Source of the DNA: Clostridia bacterium
GTDB taxonomy: Bacteria > Bacillota_A > Clostridia > Oscillospirales > Acutalibacteraceae
Assembly (NCBI GenBank): GCA_017549665.1
Contig: JAFYUD010000220.1
Span: 15,814 to 79,813 of the forward strand
Reading direction: 5' to 3'
DNA length: 64,000 nucleotides
Shown: piece by piece, positions 29,698 through 37,109 of the stretch
Layout: each line of letters opens with the position of its first letter
Position numbering within the stretch: the stretch's first letter is position 1
Program-made: the position numbers and the translations under genes
Notes under the pieces: model-generated
Seen by the model: the letters and a program-made list of their open reading frames with translations, nothing else
Databases searched by the model: none
Told to the model about the DNA's origin: nothing

Positions 29698-31095
29698 ATG
29701 AGTAATAATAATTCAAAACAGAAAAAAGGTATACTCGGATATCTCGGTTACGGTGTTGGTGCTGTAGGTCTTGACCTGAGTTACGGAATGTTTTATTCCT
29801 ATCTTAACAAATATCTTACTGACGTACTTAAACTCAGTTCGAACTTTCTGTTAATACTGACTCCCCTTGCCCGTATCTGGGACGGTATTAATGATCCTAT
29901 GATGGGTACCATTGTTGATAATACTAAATTCAAAATGGGCAAATACAGACCATGGATTCTGATCGGTTCTATATCAAATGCAATAATTTTATGCCTTTTA
30001 TTTAATAATCTTTTCGATCTTTCCGGTACATCATTATATGTGTATATAGCTGTAATGTATGTTTTTTGGGGTATGACAAATACACTTGCAGATATTCCCT
30101 ACTGGTCTATGGTTCCATCATTTACAAACGATCCTGGTAAAAGAAGTATAATTGCTACTATTGCAAGAACATTCTCAGGACTCGGTCAGGGTATCATTTC
30201 AATCGGAGCGCCTATTCTTATGGGTGTTGTTTCTGTTACAACAGACCCGAATAGCGGTGAAAAAGTCTTTGATGAAAAAACGTTCCTTGTTTTATCACTT
30301 ATCAGTGCAATCGGTCTTGTAATTTTCTCTTCCATTTGTGTTTCTTCAGTTCGTGAAAAACATATCACTCATTCAGAAGAAAAGTTTTCGTTCAGAAAAA
30401 TCTTCACAATTATTAAAAATAATGATCAGCTGAGAGTTTTTATGCTTTTTGCTATGCTTTCCAATGCTGGTTTCTATATGATTTCCGGTGTAGGAGCTTA
30501 TTACTTCGACGTTGTTGTAGGTGACAGTACCAAACAGGGTGGTTTCAATACATTCGGTGCAATCGGTTCTATTCTCGGTCTTGCTGTTATTCCGGTTATG
30601 ATGAAATTCACAACAAGACGCAGAACATATCAGTTCTCACTTTGCCTCGCAATGGCAGGTTATCTTGGTATGCTTCTGAGTGCAAAAGCTCTTGATAACC
30701 TTACAGCTATGTCTATATGCTACCTTATTGCTCAGGTCGGTACTGCTTCAATGTTTGTTTCACAGACTGTTTTCCTTGCAGATATTGTTGATTACGGTGA
30801 ATATAAATTAGGTTTCAGATCAGAATCAATTACTTTTTCAATGAAGGGATTCCTTCAGAAGATGGCATATACCCTTCAAACTATAATTCTCTATGCAGGT
30901 CTTTCGATATCACAGTATAACGGTGATCTTCATTCAGCAAATCCTCAGGCAGCTCATACATCAATAAGTATAATGATGCTCGTGCTTCCTATGATTCTTA
31001 TGGCAGCATCACTTTTTGTTTTTACTTTCAGATTTAAGCTTAATGATACAAAAATGAAAGAAATCAATGCACATTTACAGGCTTCAAAGGATTAA
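29698..31095 (+). CDS. GPH-family sugar:cation symporter (MelB/GusB-like MFS)
   Basis: 465 residues with about 12 transmembrane helices. The glycoside-pentoside-hexuronide family signature is visible: GVGAVGLDLSYGMFYSYLNKYL at the start, RIWDGINDPMMGTIVDNT and KMGKYRPWIL, and later DIVDYGEYKLGFRSES. It probably imports a glycoside or hexuronide with Na+ or H+. No glycosidase is adjacent, so the substrate cannot be assigned. GGAGCG precedes the ATG. Monocistronic, ended by the terminator at 31103. Confidence 0.9.
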   Translation: MSNNNSKQKKGILGYLGYGVGAVGLDLSYGMFYSYLNKYLTDVLKLSSNFLLILTPLARIWDGINDPMMGTIVDNTKFKMGKYRPWILIGSISNAIILCLLFNNLFDLSGTSLYVYIAVMYVFWGMTNTLADIPYWSMVPSFTNDPGKRSIIATIARTFSGLGQGIISIGAPILMGVVSVTTDPNSGEKVFDEKTFLVLSLISAIGLVIFSSICVSSVREKHITHSEEKFSFRKIFTIIKNNDQLRVFMLFAMLSNAGFYMISGVGAYYFDVVVGDSTKQGGFNTFGAIGSILGLAVIPVMMKFTTRRRTYQFSLCLAMAGYLGMLLSAKALDNLTAMSICYLIAQVGTASMFVSQTVFLADIVDYGEYKLGFRSESITFSMKGFLQKMAYTLQTIILYAGLSISQYNGDLHSANPQAAHTSISIMMLVLPMILMAASLFVFTFRFKLNDTKMKEINAHLQASKD

Positions 31096-31102
31096 CTTTC
31101 AG

Positions 31103-31127
31103 AGCACTTCAGAAATGAAGTGCTTTT
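31103..31127 (+). terminator. Terminator of the sugar transporter gene
   Basis: AGCACTTCA, a GAAA loop and TGAAGTGCT (31103-31124) followed by TTT. Confidence 0.78.
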
Positions 31128-31172
31128 GCTTTGAAATCTGTGAGGAAAAATGAATTTATAAGTAGAATTATC

Positions 31173-31201
31173 TTGAAATATCAAAATCGTTATGATAATA
31201 T
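31173..31201 (+). promoter_or_regulatory. Promoter of the ProX-type gene
   Basis: TTGAAA (31173-31178), a 17-bp spacer and TAATAT (31196-31201), 28 bp before the ATG. Confidence 0.55.
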
Positions 31202-31228
31202 AAATAAAAAATATTTTCGGTGATTTAA

Positions 31229-31765
31229 ATGACTGAATCTGTTATCTGTAATGGCAGACCGTCTGACAAAAGATGTGACGTTGAAGAATCAACTTATGAT
31301 TTTCTTGAAAAAAATAATATTGATTTTGTACGTGTTGATCATGCAGAAACCGCTACTATTGAAGAATGTCATAAAATAGAAGATGTTCTCGGAGTAGAAA
31401 TATGTAAAAATCTTTTTCTTCAGAATTCTGCAAAAACAAAATATTATCTGCTATTGCTGCCCGGTGAAAAAAGATTTGTTTCAAAAGAAATTTCAAAAAA
31501 GCTTTCATCAACCCGTCTTTCATTTGCACCTGATGACAAACTTTATGAATTTCTTAAAATTGAACCCGGTTCTGTCAGTATTATGGGTTTAATTCACGAC
31601 AAAGCAAATAATGTTAATCTGGTTATTGATTCTTCACTTCTTGAAAAACCGTATTTTTGCTGTCATCCTTGTAAAAATACTTCAACTTTAAAATTCTCAA
31701 CCGATGATATTATCAATAAATTTATTTCAGCAACAAATCATCAACTTACAATTATTGATATATAG
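31229..31765 (+). CDS. Aminoacyl-tRNA deacylase, ProX/YbaK family
   Basis: A free-standing prolyl-tRNA editing-type protein, 178 residues, that hydrolyses mischarged tRNA such as Ala-tRNA(Pro). Family features: the DFVRVDHAETATIEEC block, GVEICKNLFLQN with the conserved Lys, YYLLLLPGEKRF, the PGSVSIMGL loop and the late CHPCKNTSTLKFS. The ribosome binding site is weak, so the start rests on the family-like N-terminus and the promoter just upstream. It is followed closely (20 bp) by the oxidoreductase gene, with which it is probably co-transcribed. Confidence 0.88.
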   Translation: MTESVICNGRPSDKRCDVEESTYDFLEKNNIDFVRVDHAETATIEECHKIEDVLGVEICKNLFLQNSAKTKYYLLLLPGEKRFVSKEISKKLSSTRLSFAPDDKLYEFLKIEPGSVSIMGLIHDKANNVNLVIDSSLLEKPYFCCHPCKNTSTLKFSTDDIINKFISATNHQLTIIDI

Positions 31766-31785
31766 ATAAGGAGATTCTGATATAT

Positions 31786-33066
31786 ATGAAAAAACCAATT
31801 ACAGCTATTATAGTAGGTGGCGGACATCGCGCAATAATATATGGGGAATATTCTCTTAATCATCCTGATGAATTAAAGGTTATTGGTATTGCTGATCCCG
31901 ATGAAACAAGAAGAAGAGCTGCTGCAGAAAAATTCGGTTTCTCAGATGATTTCTGTTTTGAATCAGCAGAAGAACTCGCAAAAAAAGGTAAAATTGCTGA
32001 TATTATTATTAACGGAACAATGGATTGTGATCATGTTAAAACATCTGTTCCTCTTCTTAAATGCGGTTATGATATGCTTCTTGAAAAACCATTTGCTGTC
32101 AATAAAGCAGAAATGAAAGAACTTATAGATGTTGTAAATAAATATCATAATAAAGTAATGATCTGTCATGTTCTCAGATATTCTGAGTTTTATAAATCAA
32201 TAAAAAAACTTATTTCAGACGGTGAACTTGGTGAAATAATCAGTATTCAGTTATGTGAAGATGTAAGTTACCATCATTATGCTACATCATATGTCAGAGG
32301 TAAGTGGGGTAACAGCGAACGGAGCGGTACATCAATGCTTCTTGCTAAATGCTGTCACGATATGGACCTTATGATGTGGCTTATGGGTGATGTAAAACCT
32401 GAATTCATTACAAGTACAGGATCATTACAATATTTCAAACGATCAAATGCCCCTGCTGATTCAGGAGAAAGATGTATGGTTGATTGCAAGTATGTCGATA
32501 CCTGTAATCTTTCAGCAAGAAGAATATATCTTGATCTTCCCGGTAAATGGGATTTTTATGTATGGCCTGAATTACATAATGCAGATTATCAGACAAAGTA
32601 TGATTATCTTAAAAATATTAGCCCGTTCGGTAAATGTGCATTTAAATGCGACAATAATGTCGTAGACCATCAGACTGTAATGGTTCAGTTTTCTAACGGT
32701 GCCACAGGAAGTCATAATCTTACTGCAGGTAGTGCATTTTCACAAAGAATTATAAGAGTCATCGGCACAAAAGCTGAAATTAACGGAACTTTTGAAAGCC
32801 AGAAGTTTACTTTATCATATATTAATCCTCATGAAGAAGATGATCATATAAGCAAAGAGTTTGATTTATCTGAATCCTGCTCAGCATTTGTTGGTCACGG
32901 CGGCGGAGATCACGCTCTTGTTGCTGATTTTGTAAAAATGATTAACAATGAAGCAACTTCACTTTCCTGTACGGAAATCAGCGACTCTATTTTTGGTCAT
33001 CTCGCAGTTTTTGCAGCTGATGAATCAATGGAAAACGGTGGTATTCCCGTTAAAACAATTCTTTGA
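31786..33066 (+). CDS. Gfo/Idh/MocA family oxidoreductase
   Basis: 426 residues. An N-terminal Rossmann domain (TAIIVGGGHRAIIYGEYS, then VIGIADPDETRR) and the family EKP motif (LLEKPFAVN) identify an NAD(P)-dependent sugar or inositol-type dehydrogenase. The catalytic-domain His is in KCCHDMDLMMWL. A Cys-rich insertion (several Cys within about residues 225-290, including CMVDCKYVDTCNL and GKCAFKC) distinguishes it from typical 340-residue members and could bind a metal, but this is inference. AAGGAG lies rather far (about 12 bases) from the ATG. Substrate unknown; the sugar transporter upstream may be related. Confidence 0.88.
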   Translation: MKKPITAIIVGGGHRAIIYGEYSLNHPDELKVIGIADPDETRRRAAAEKFGFSDDFCFESAEELAKKGKIADIIINGTMDCDHVKTSVPLLKCGYDMLLEKPFAVNKAEMKELIDVVNKYHNKVMICHVLRYSEFYKSIKKLISDGELGEIISIQLCEDVSYHHYATSYVRGKWGNSERSGTSMLLAKCCHDMDLMMWLMGDVKPEFITSTGSLQYFKRSNAPADSGERCMVDCKYVDTCNLSARRIYLDLPGKWDFYVWPELHNADYQTKYDYLKNISPFGKCAFKCDNNVVDHQTVMVQFSNGATGSHNLTAGSAFSQRIIRVIGTKAEINGTFESQKFTLSYINPHEEDDHISKEFDLSESCSAFVGHGGGDHALVADFVKMINNEATSLSCTEISDSIFGHLAVFAADESMENGGIPVKTIL

Positions 33067-33081
33067 TTGTAACAAATGCTC

Positions 33082-33150
33082 AATCCTCTCATACAATGTA
33101 ATGAATTCGGATTCAAAATCTGATTCAATTCTGTATGGGAGGATTTTTTT
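33082..33150 (+). promoter_or_regulatory. Terminator-like hairpin that also sequesters a ribosome binding site
   Basis: A 14-bp stem (33082-33095 with 33132-33145, one G-U pair) carrying an inner 10-bp hairpin (33103-33113 with 33117-33126, one bulge) and followed by T7. The 3' arm contains GGGAGG, the Shine-Dalgarno of the gene starting at 33151, and the T tract forms the spacer to its ATG. It can act as terminator for the oxidoreductase transcript and as a translation block for the next gene. Confidence 0.75.
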
Positions 33151-33990
33151 ATGAGTAATAATCATGATGTTAACTGTAAAAAAATAAAAGAAGCGGTATG
33201 TATTGATACTGCAAGAATTTATGATTCCTGTGCTGACAAGGACTGTCTGGCAGACATAAGAGTCTATTTTACAGAAGAAGTCCAGAATCTTATTGATTGC
33301 GCTACAACTGTAAGAGGAAGAGGAGCAGAAGTGATTAATGTTATTACTGATGTTGAAAGGATTCCGTTTAACAGAGGTTTTTATTCAATTGATCTTACAT
33401 TCTTCTTTTGTGTTAATCTTGATATTATAACCGGTCACAACTCCCCTGTTGAATCTGTTTCAGGTCTTGCTGTATTTACAAAAAAATGCATTCTTTACGG
33501 TAGTGACGGTAATGTTAAAATATTTACATCAGAATTTAAAGAAAATGATAATGACGAACAAAAATCTGTTGTATCTTCAAATCCCAGAGCAAAAATTCAG
33601 GTGGCAGAGCCGATTTGTCTTGATGCAAGACTTTGCAGACCTTGTGATTGTTGCAACAACATTCCTGATGTGAGTTGCTGTATTCCTTCTTGTGTGAAAA
33701 GACAATTTGGCGGAAACTTCTGTGATTCGCACAATGAAAAAGCTGTAAGAATAACAATTGGATTGTTTTCAATTGTTCAGCTTGAAAGAGACGTTCAGAT
33801 TCTTATTCCTGTATATGATTTCTGTATTCCCGATAAAGAATGTACTTGTGATAATGCGGCTGTAGATCCTTGTGATTCATTCAGAAAAATAAAATTTCCT
33901 GTAAATGAATTTTTCCCTGTAAAAGAAAATTCATCTGAATGCGAATTTGACATGAATTCATTTATAGAATCCTGTGGCTGTAAAAAATAA
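33151..33990 (+). CDS. Cysteine-rich conserved clostridial protein of unknown function
   Basis: 279 residues with about 25 Cys, clustered near the N-terminus (CIDTARIYDSCADKDC), in the middle (CRPCDCCNNIPDVSCCIPSC) and at the C-terminus (ESCGCKK). I recall similar proteins in many Clostridia as 'hypothetical', sharing the IYDSC-x-DKDCL-x-D-x-RVYFT block and the RIPFNRGFYSIDLTFFF block, but no function. No signal peptide or transmembrane segment is seen, so it may be cytoplasmic. A spore-structure or metal-binding role is possible but unsupported. GGGAGGA precedes the ATG and is locked in the 33082 hairpin. Confidence 0.8.
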   Translation: MSNNHDVNCKKIKEAVCIDTARIYDSCADKDCLADIRVYFTEEVQNLIDCATTVRGRGAEVINVITDVERIPFNRGFYSIDLTFFFCVNLDIITGHNSPVESVSGLAVFTKKCILYGSDGNVKIFTSEFKENDNDEQKSVVSSNPRAKIQVAEPICLDARLCRPCDCCNNIPDVSCCIPSCVKRQFGGNFCDSHNEKAVRITIGLFSIVQLERDVQILIPVYDFCIPDKECTCDNAAVDPCDSFRKIKFPVNEFFPVKENSSECEFDMNSFIESCGCKK

Positions 33991-34008
33991 ATCCAAATAA
34001 TTAAAAAA

Positions 34009-34043
34009 AATATTCTTTCGTATTAACGAAGGAATATTTTTAT
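34009..34043 (+). terminator. Terminator of the cysteine-rich protein gene
   Basis: A 13-bp stem (34009-34021 with 34026-34038, one G-U) followed by a T-rich run. Confidence 0.75.
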
Positions 34044-34049
34044 TTTCTA

Positions 34050-34078
34050 TTGACAAAAATAAAATTATTATTTATACT
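34050..34078 (+). promoter_or_regulatory. Promoter of the rubrerythrin-fusion gene
   Basis: TTGACA (34050-34055), a 17-bp spacer and TATACT (34073-34078). Confidence 0.75.
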
Positions 34079-34079
34079 A

Positions 34080-34098
34080 AATAATAACAATTATTATT
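34080..34098 (+). promoter_or_regulatory. PerR/Fur-like operator
   Basis: AATAATAA-CAA-TTATTATT, a perfect 8-3-8 palindrome directly behind the -10 box and covering the predicted transcription start. Size and composition resemble Fur-family boxes (for example TTATAATnATTATAA of PerR). PerR control of rubrerythrin and Hrb-type genes is known in clostridia, so a peroxide-responsive operator is inferred. Confidence 0.5.
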
Positions 34099-34146
34099 AA
34101 TGAATAAATTTAAATTGTTTGTTCATTATATTAACGAGGTGTCAGT

Positions 34147-35319
34147 ATGGATTTATCATCACTTTATAAAGTTTCTTACGGACTTTATGTTTTAACTGCT
34201 TTTGACGGTGAAAAACATAACGGTTGCATTATCAATACTGCTATTCAACAAACATCTGTTGAGCCTGTTATGTTTTCTGTTACAGTCAGCAAAACAAATC
34301 TAACACATGACATAATCTTCAGAAGCAGAAAATTCAATCTCTCAGTTCTTGATCAGACTGCTGATTTTGAAATATTTAAGCATTTCGGATTCAACAGCGG
34401 CAGAAATACCGATAAAATCGGTTCATTCAGCAATATTGCTTATTCAGCAAACGGTCTCTCCTATGTCACAAAAAATGTCAATGCTATGATTTCTGTCAAT
34501 GTAAAAAACACCGTAGATCTCAATAGTCATACATTATTTATAGGTGAAGTAACACACTGCGAAGTATTATCTTCATTTCCTTCTGCTACTTATGAATTTT
34601 ATCATAAGAATATAAAACCCAAGGCGAACCAGAAAAACGAATCAGCCGGATGGAAATGCAAAATCTGCGGATATATTCATAATGATGAAAATCTTCCTGA
34701 TGATTTTGTATGCCCTATATGCAAACATGGTGCTGCTGATTTTGAAAAAATATCAAATAATAATAAAAAAGGAGAAACTTCTATGGAACTCAAAGGATCA
34801 AAAACTGAAAAAAATCTTATGGCTGCTTTTGCCGGTGAATCTCAGGCATATACCAAGTATACTTACTATGCTTCAAAAGCAAAAAAAGATGGCTATGTAC
34901 AGATCGGCAATTTATTTGCAGAAACAGCCGGAAATGAAAAAGAACACGCAAAAATATGGTTTAAACTTCTTCATGACGGTATGCCCGGCACATTAGATAA
35001 TCTTCTTGATGCTGCAAGCGGTGAAAATTATGAATGGACCGATATGTATGCAAAATTTGCTGATGATGCAAGAGAAGAAGGTTTTAATCAGATAGCATAT
35101 CTTTTTGACGAAGTTGCAAAAATTGAAAAAGAACACGAAGAAAGATACAGAAAACTTATTGAAAATATTGAAGGTGGTCTTGTATTCTCAAGAGATGGAG
35201 ATAAAATCTGGAAATGTTCTAATTGCGGTCATATAGTTGTGGGTAAAGATGCTCCTGATGTATGTCCTGTATGTGCTCATCCTCAGGCATATTTTGAAAT
35301 CAAAGCTGAAAACTATTAA
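34147..35319 (+). CDS. Flavin reductase-rubredoxin-rubrerythrin fusion protein
   Basis: A 390-residue three-part protein. Residues 1-155 are a flavin-reductase domain with bound-FMN features. Residues 168-202 form a rubredoxin with Cys171, Cys174, Cys189 and Cys192; together they equal a high-molecular-weight rubredoxin (Hrb). Residues 213-390 are a complete rubrerythrin: a ferritin-like diiron domain ([11 protein letters not shown], then NEKEHAKIW and EKEHEERY) and a C-terminal rubredoxin-like domain (CSNCG and CPVC). The whole would carry NADH electrons through FMN and rubredoxin to peroxide at the diiron site. A ribosome binding site and ATG remain inside the linker at 34771-34785, so a separate rubrerythrin may also be made. 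Hrb and rubrerythrin are normally separate proteins. Confidence 0.88.
   Translation: MDLSSLYKVSYGLYVLTAFDGEKHNGCIINTAIQQTSVEPVMFSVTVSKTNLTHDIIFRSRKFNLSVLDQTADFEIFKHFGFNSGRNTDKIGSFSNIAYSANGLSYVTKNVNAMISVNVKNTVDLNSHTLFIGEVTHCEVLSSFPSATYEFYHKNIKPKANQKNESAGWKCKICGYIHNDENLPDDFVCPICKHGAADFEKISNNNKKGETSMELKGSKTEKNLMAAFAGESQAYTKYTYYASKAKKDGYVQIGNLFAETAGNEKEHAKIWFKLLHDGMPGTLDNLLDAASGENYEWTDMYAKFADDAREEGFNQIAYLFDEVAKIEKEHEERYRKLIENIEGGLVFSRDGDKIWKCSNCGHIVVGKDAPDVCPVCAHPQAYFEIKAENY
34770..34785 (+). promoter_or_regulatory. Internal ribosome binding site and start for rubrerythrin
   Basis: AAAAGGAGA followed 8 bases later by ATG (34783), in frame with the fusion at Met213, exactly where free-standing rubrerythrins begin ([12 protein letters not shown]). 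The linker also contains TAATAATAA in another reading frame. Confidence 0.65.
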
Positions 35320-35334
35320 TTATTACAAATAAAA

Positions 35335-35371
35335 AAGAAGCTGGTTATTTCGGTAATCAGCTTCTTTTTAT
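35335..35371. terminator. Bidirectional terminator between the rubrerythrin fusion and the BY-kinase gene
   Basis: A 13-bp stem (35335-35347 with 35354-35366, one G-U), with a T tract on each strand, in the gap between converging genes. Confidence 0.85.
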
Positions 35372-35372
35372 T

Positions 35373-37109
35373 TTACAAACTATTATCAGGAATATCTGAA
35401 TCGGAAATGTCTTGAATATTCATATCCATTTTATGTTTTATATGATGATGGGAATTTTTTTTAGGATTTTTATCGAAACTATCTTCCTGCTCGTTTTCAT
35501 CTTCACCATAACCATATCCGTATCCGTAATTATATCCGTAACCATATCCGTACTTATGTCCGTAACCATATCCGTACTTATGTCCGTAACCATATCCGTA
35601 CTTATGTCCGTAACCATAACTCTTTTTACCGTATCCGTATTTTCGTTTACCATAGCCGTATTTACCGTATCCGTACTTGCCGCCGTAATAATAACCACCA
35701 TAACCTGAGAATCCGTCTTGTACGCAATTAAAAACAAAACCAAGGATTCTTGCAGAACTGAATGAGAAGTAATCAAGCATAACACGGATTTTGTTAACGG
35801 AAGTGGAATCCTGTTTTACTACAAATAAAATCGTATCACAGAAATTACTTACAGCAACAGAATCAGATACTTCCCCAACAGGTGTTATATTTACAAATAT
35901 ATAGTCAAAATTATGACGCAGATATTCAAAAAAAGGTATCAATATTGATTCGGAAATTTCAATATTTTTGTTTCCTGCAAAAAATACATAAAAATTGTTT
36001 TCCTGCAAATGAGAAACTGAGTTAAAATCGGGGTTTTTCTCTGTAAGTACATCAGAAATTGTTTTTTTATCAAAACAATCAAGGTATTTCTGAAGCTTAT
36101 TTTGTTTGAAATCAAAATCAACAACGGCAGTTTTTTTTCCTGCTATTGCAAGCGTGTTTGCAATATTGTAAGCAATTGTTGTTTTTCCTTCTCCGATTAC
36201 AGGTGCTGTAATACCGATAATTTTTTCATCATTTATTAGATTACGCAATAATCTTTTTCTGAGAAGTCTGAATGATTCTTTGAATGTGGGATGCTTGTCG
36301 GATAACAGAACCATTCTATCTTTGTTTTTTTTGTCATTTGATTTTCTGTGAAAAATAACGTGAGGAATCTCAACAAAACATTTCTGATTCAGAACATTCT
36401 GAAAATCTTCTTTTTTACGGATTGTATTTCTGAAAAATGCGTAAACACATATAAGACATAAACCGAGAGTTATACCGACAAGGGTCATTATTATTGATGT
36501 TCTTAAAAAATTATTTGGTGTGTAGGGTTCTGTTGGTAATGATGGTTTTATAAGAATATTCAGATTAACATTTCCAACAACAAAAACAGAAACATCAGGA
36601 TAAACTTCAATAACTGCATTAACGATATCAAAAGCATCCTGTGCTGAATTACTTGTGACGGTAACTTTAAAAATGTTTGAATCGGGTGTAACAGCTTCAG
36701 CAGTAATTGTACCGTTGATGTAATCGGTATTCAACGAGTCTTTCAAGGCATTTCGCATCATACTTGTGTTAACTATATACGGAAATGTTTTTGAAAGTTG
36801 TGTAGCAGAAGCATTATCATAATAAGAAGCGAACACTGCTGTGCCTGATGAGTTATGAGTAACAGCTGTTACTGAAAATGAAACAGAAGACTGATACATC
36901 GGCACATAACTCTTATAGCTGATGACTGCTGTAAAAACACAGAAAATTAAGGCAAGAATAACAATAATATACCAAAATTTCCGTAAACCTTTTGAAAAAT
37001 CAACGGTAAAAACATTCACATCAAAAAAGACATTTGCATTCTGATTTTTGTTATCAGAAAATTCAGAATTATTTCCGGTTTTCTGATTATTATAATAATT
37101 TTCACTCAT
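35373..37109 (-). CDS. Wzz/BY-kinase-like protein with a Gly-Tyr repeat tail
   Basis: A 578-residue polysaccharide co-polymerase and tyrosine-kinase-like protein. TM1 is at about 45-65, the extracytoplasmic Wzz domain at 70-195, TM2 at about 203-226 and the cytoplasmic P-loop domain at 265-465. Walker A (GEGKTT, 306-311) and Walker A' (VVDFDF) are present, but the Walker B position reads FVNITP instead of a hydrophobic run plus DTPP, losing its Asp. Residues 468-535 form a Gly-Tyr-rich tail with 26 Tyr, far more than the usual tyrosine cluster. The last 45 residues are acidic, then His/Lys-rich. Its start overlaps the stop of the second BY-kinase (TAATG). Likely an adaptor or substrate regulating chain length and export of the polysaccharide made by the locus at 40290-55323. 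Confidence 0.86.
   Translation of the reverse strand: MSENYYNNQKTGNNSEFSDNKNQNANVFFDVNVFTVDFSKGLRKFWYIIVILALIFCVFTAVISYKSYVPMYQSSVSFSVTAVTHNSSGTAVFASYYDNASATQLSKTFPYIVNTSMMRNALKDSLNTDYINGTITAEAVTPDSNIFKVTVTSNSAQDAFDIVNAVIEVYPDVSVFVVGNVNLNILIKPSLPTEPYTPNNFLRTSIIMTLVGITLGLCLICVYAFFRNTIRKKEDFQNVLNQKCFVEIPHVIFHRKSNDKKNKDRMVLLSDKHPTFKESFRLLRKRLLRNLINDEKIIGITAPVIGEGKTTIAYNIANTLAIAGKKTAVVDFDFKQNKLQKYLDCFDKKTISDVLTEKNPDFNSVSHLQENNFYVFFAGNKNIEISESILIPFFEYLRHNFDYIFVNITPVGEVSDSVAVSNFCDTILFVVKQDSTSVNKIRVMLDYFSFSSARILGFVFNCVQDGFSGYGGYYYGGKYGYGKYGYGKRKYGYGKKSYGYGHKYGYGYGHKYGYGYGHKYGYGYGYNYGYGYGYGEDENEQEDSFDKNPKKNSHHHIKHKMDMNIQDISDSDIPDNSL
35536..35607 (-). repeat. Three perfect 24-bp tandem repeats encoding GHKYGYGY
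   Basis: The unit begins CCGTAACCATATCCG (plus strand) and repeats at 35536, 35560 and 35584 without a mismatch, with degenerate copies on either side (about 35508-35700). It codes in frame for an 8-residue Gly-Tyr unit, so slippage would lengthen or shorten the tyrosine tail without a frameshift. Confidence 0.95.

Noticed and set aside
35536..35607. CRISPR-like array
   Set aside because: The 24-bp units are contiguous without spacers and are in frame within a coding sequence.
35412..35708. Plus-strand reading frame of repeated Val-Ser-Ile units opposite the Gly-Tyr tail
   Set aside because: It is the complement of the in-frame tandem repeats and has no ribosome binding site.
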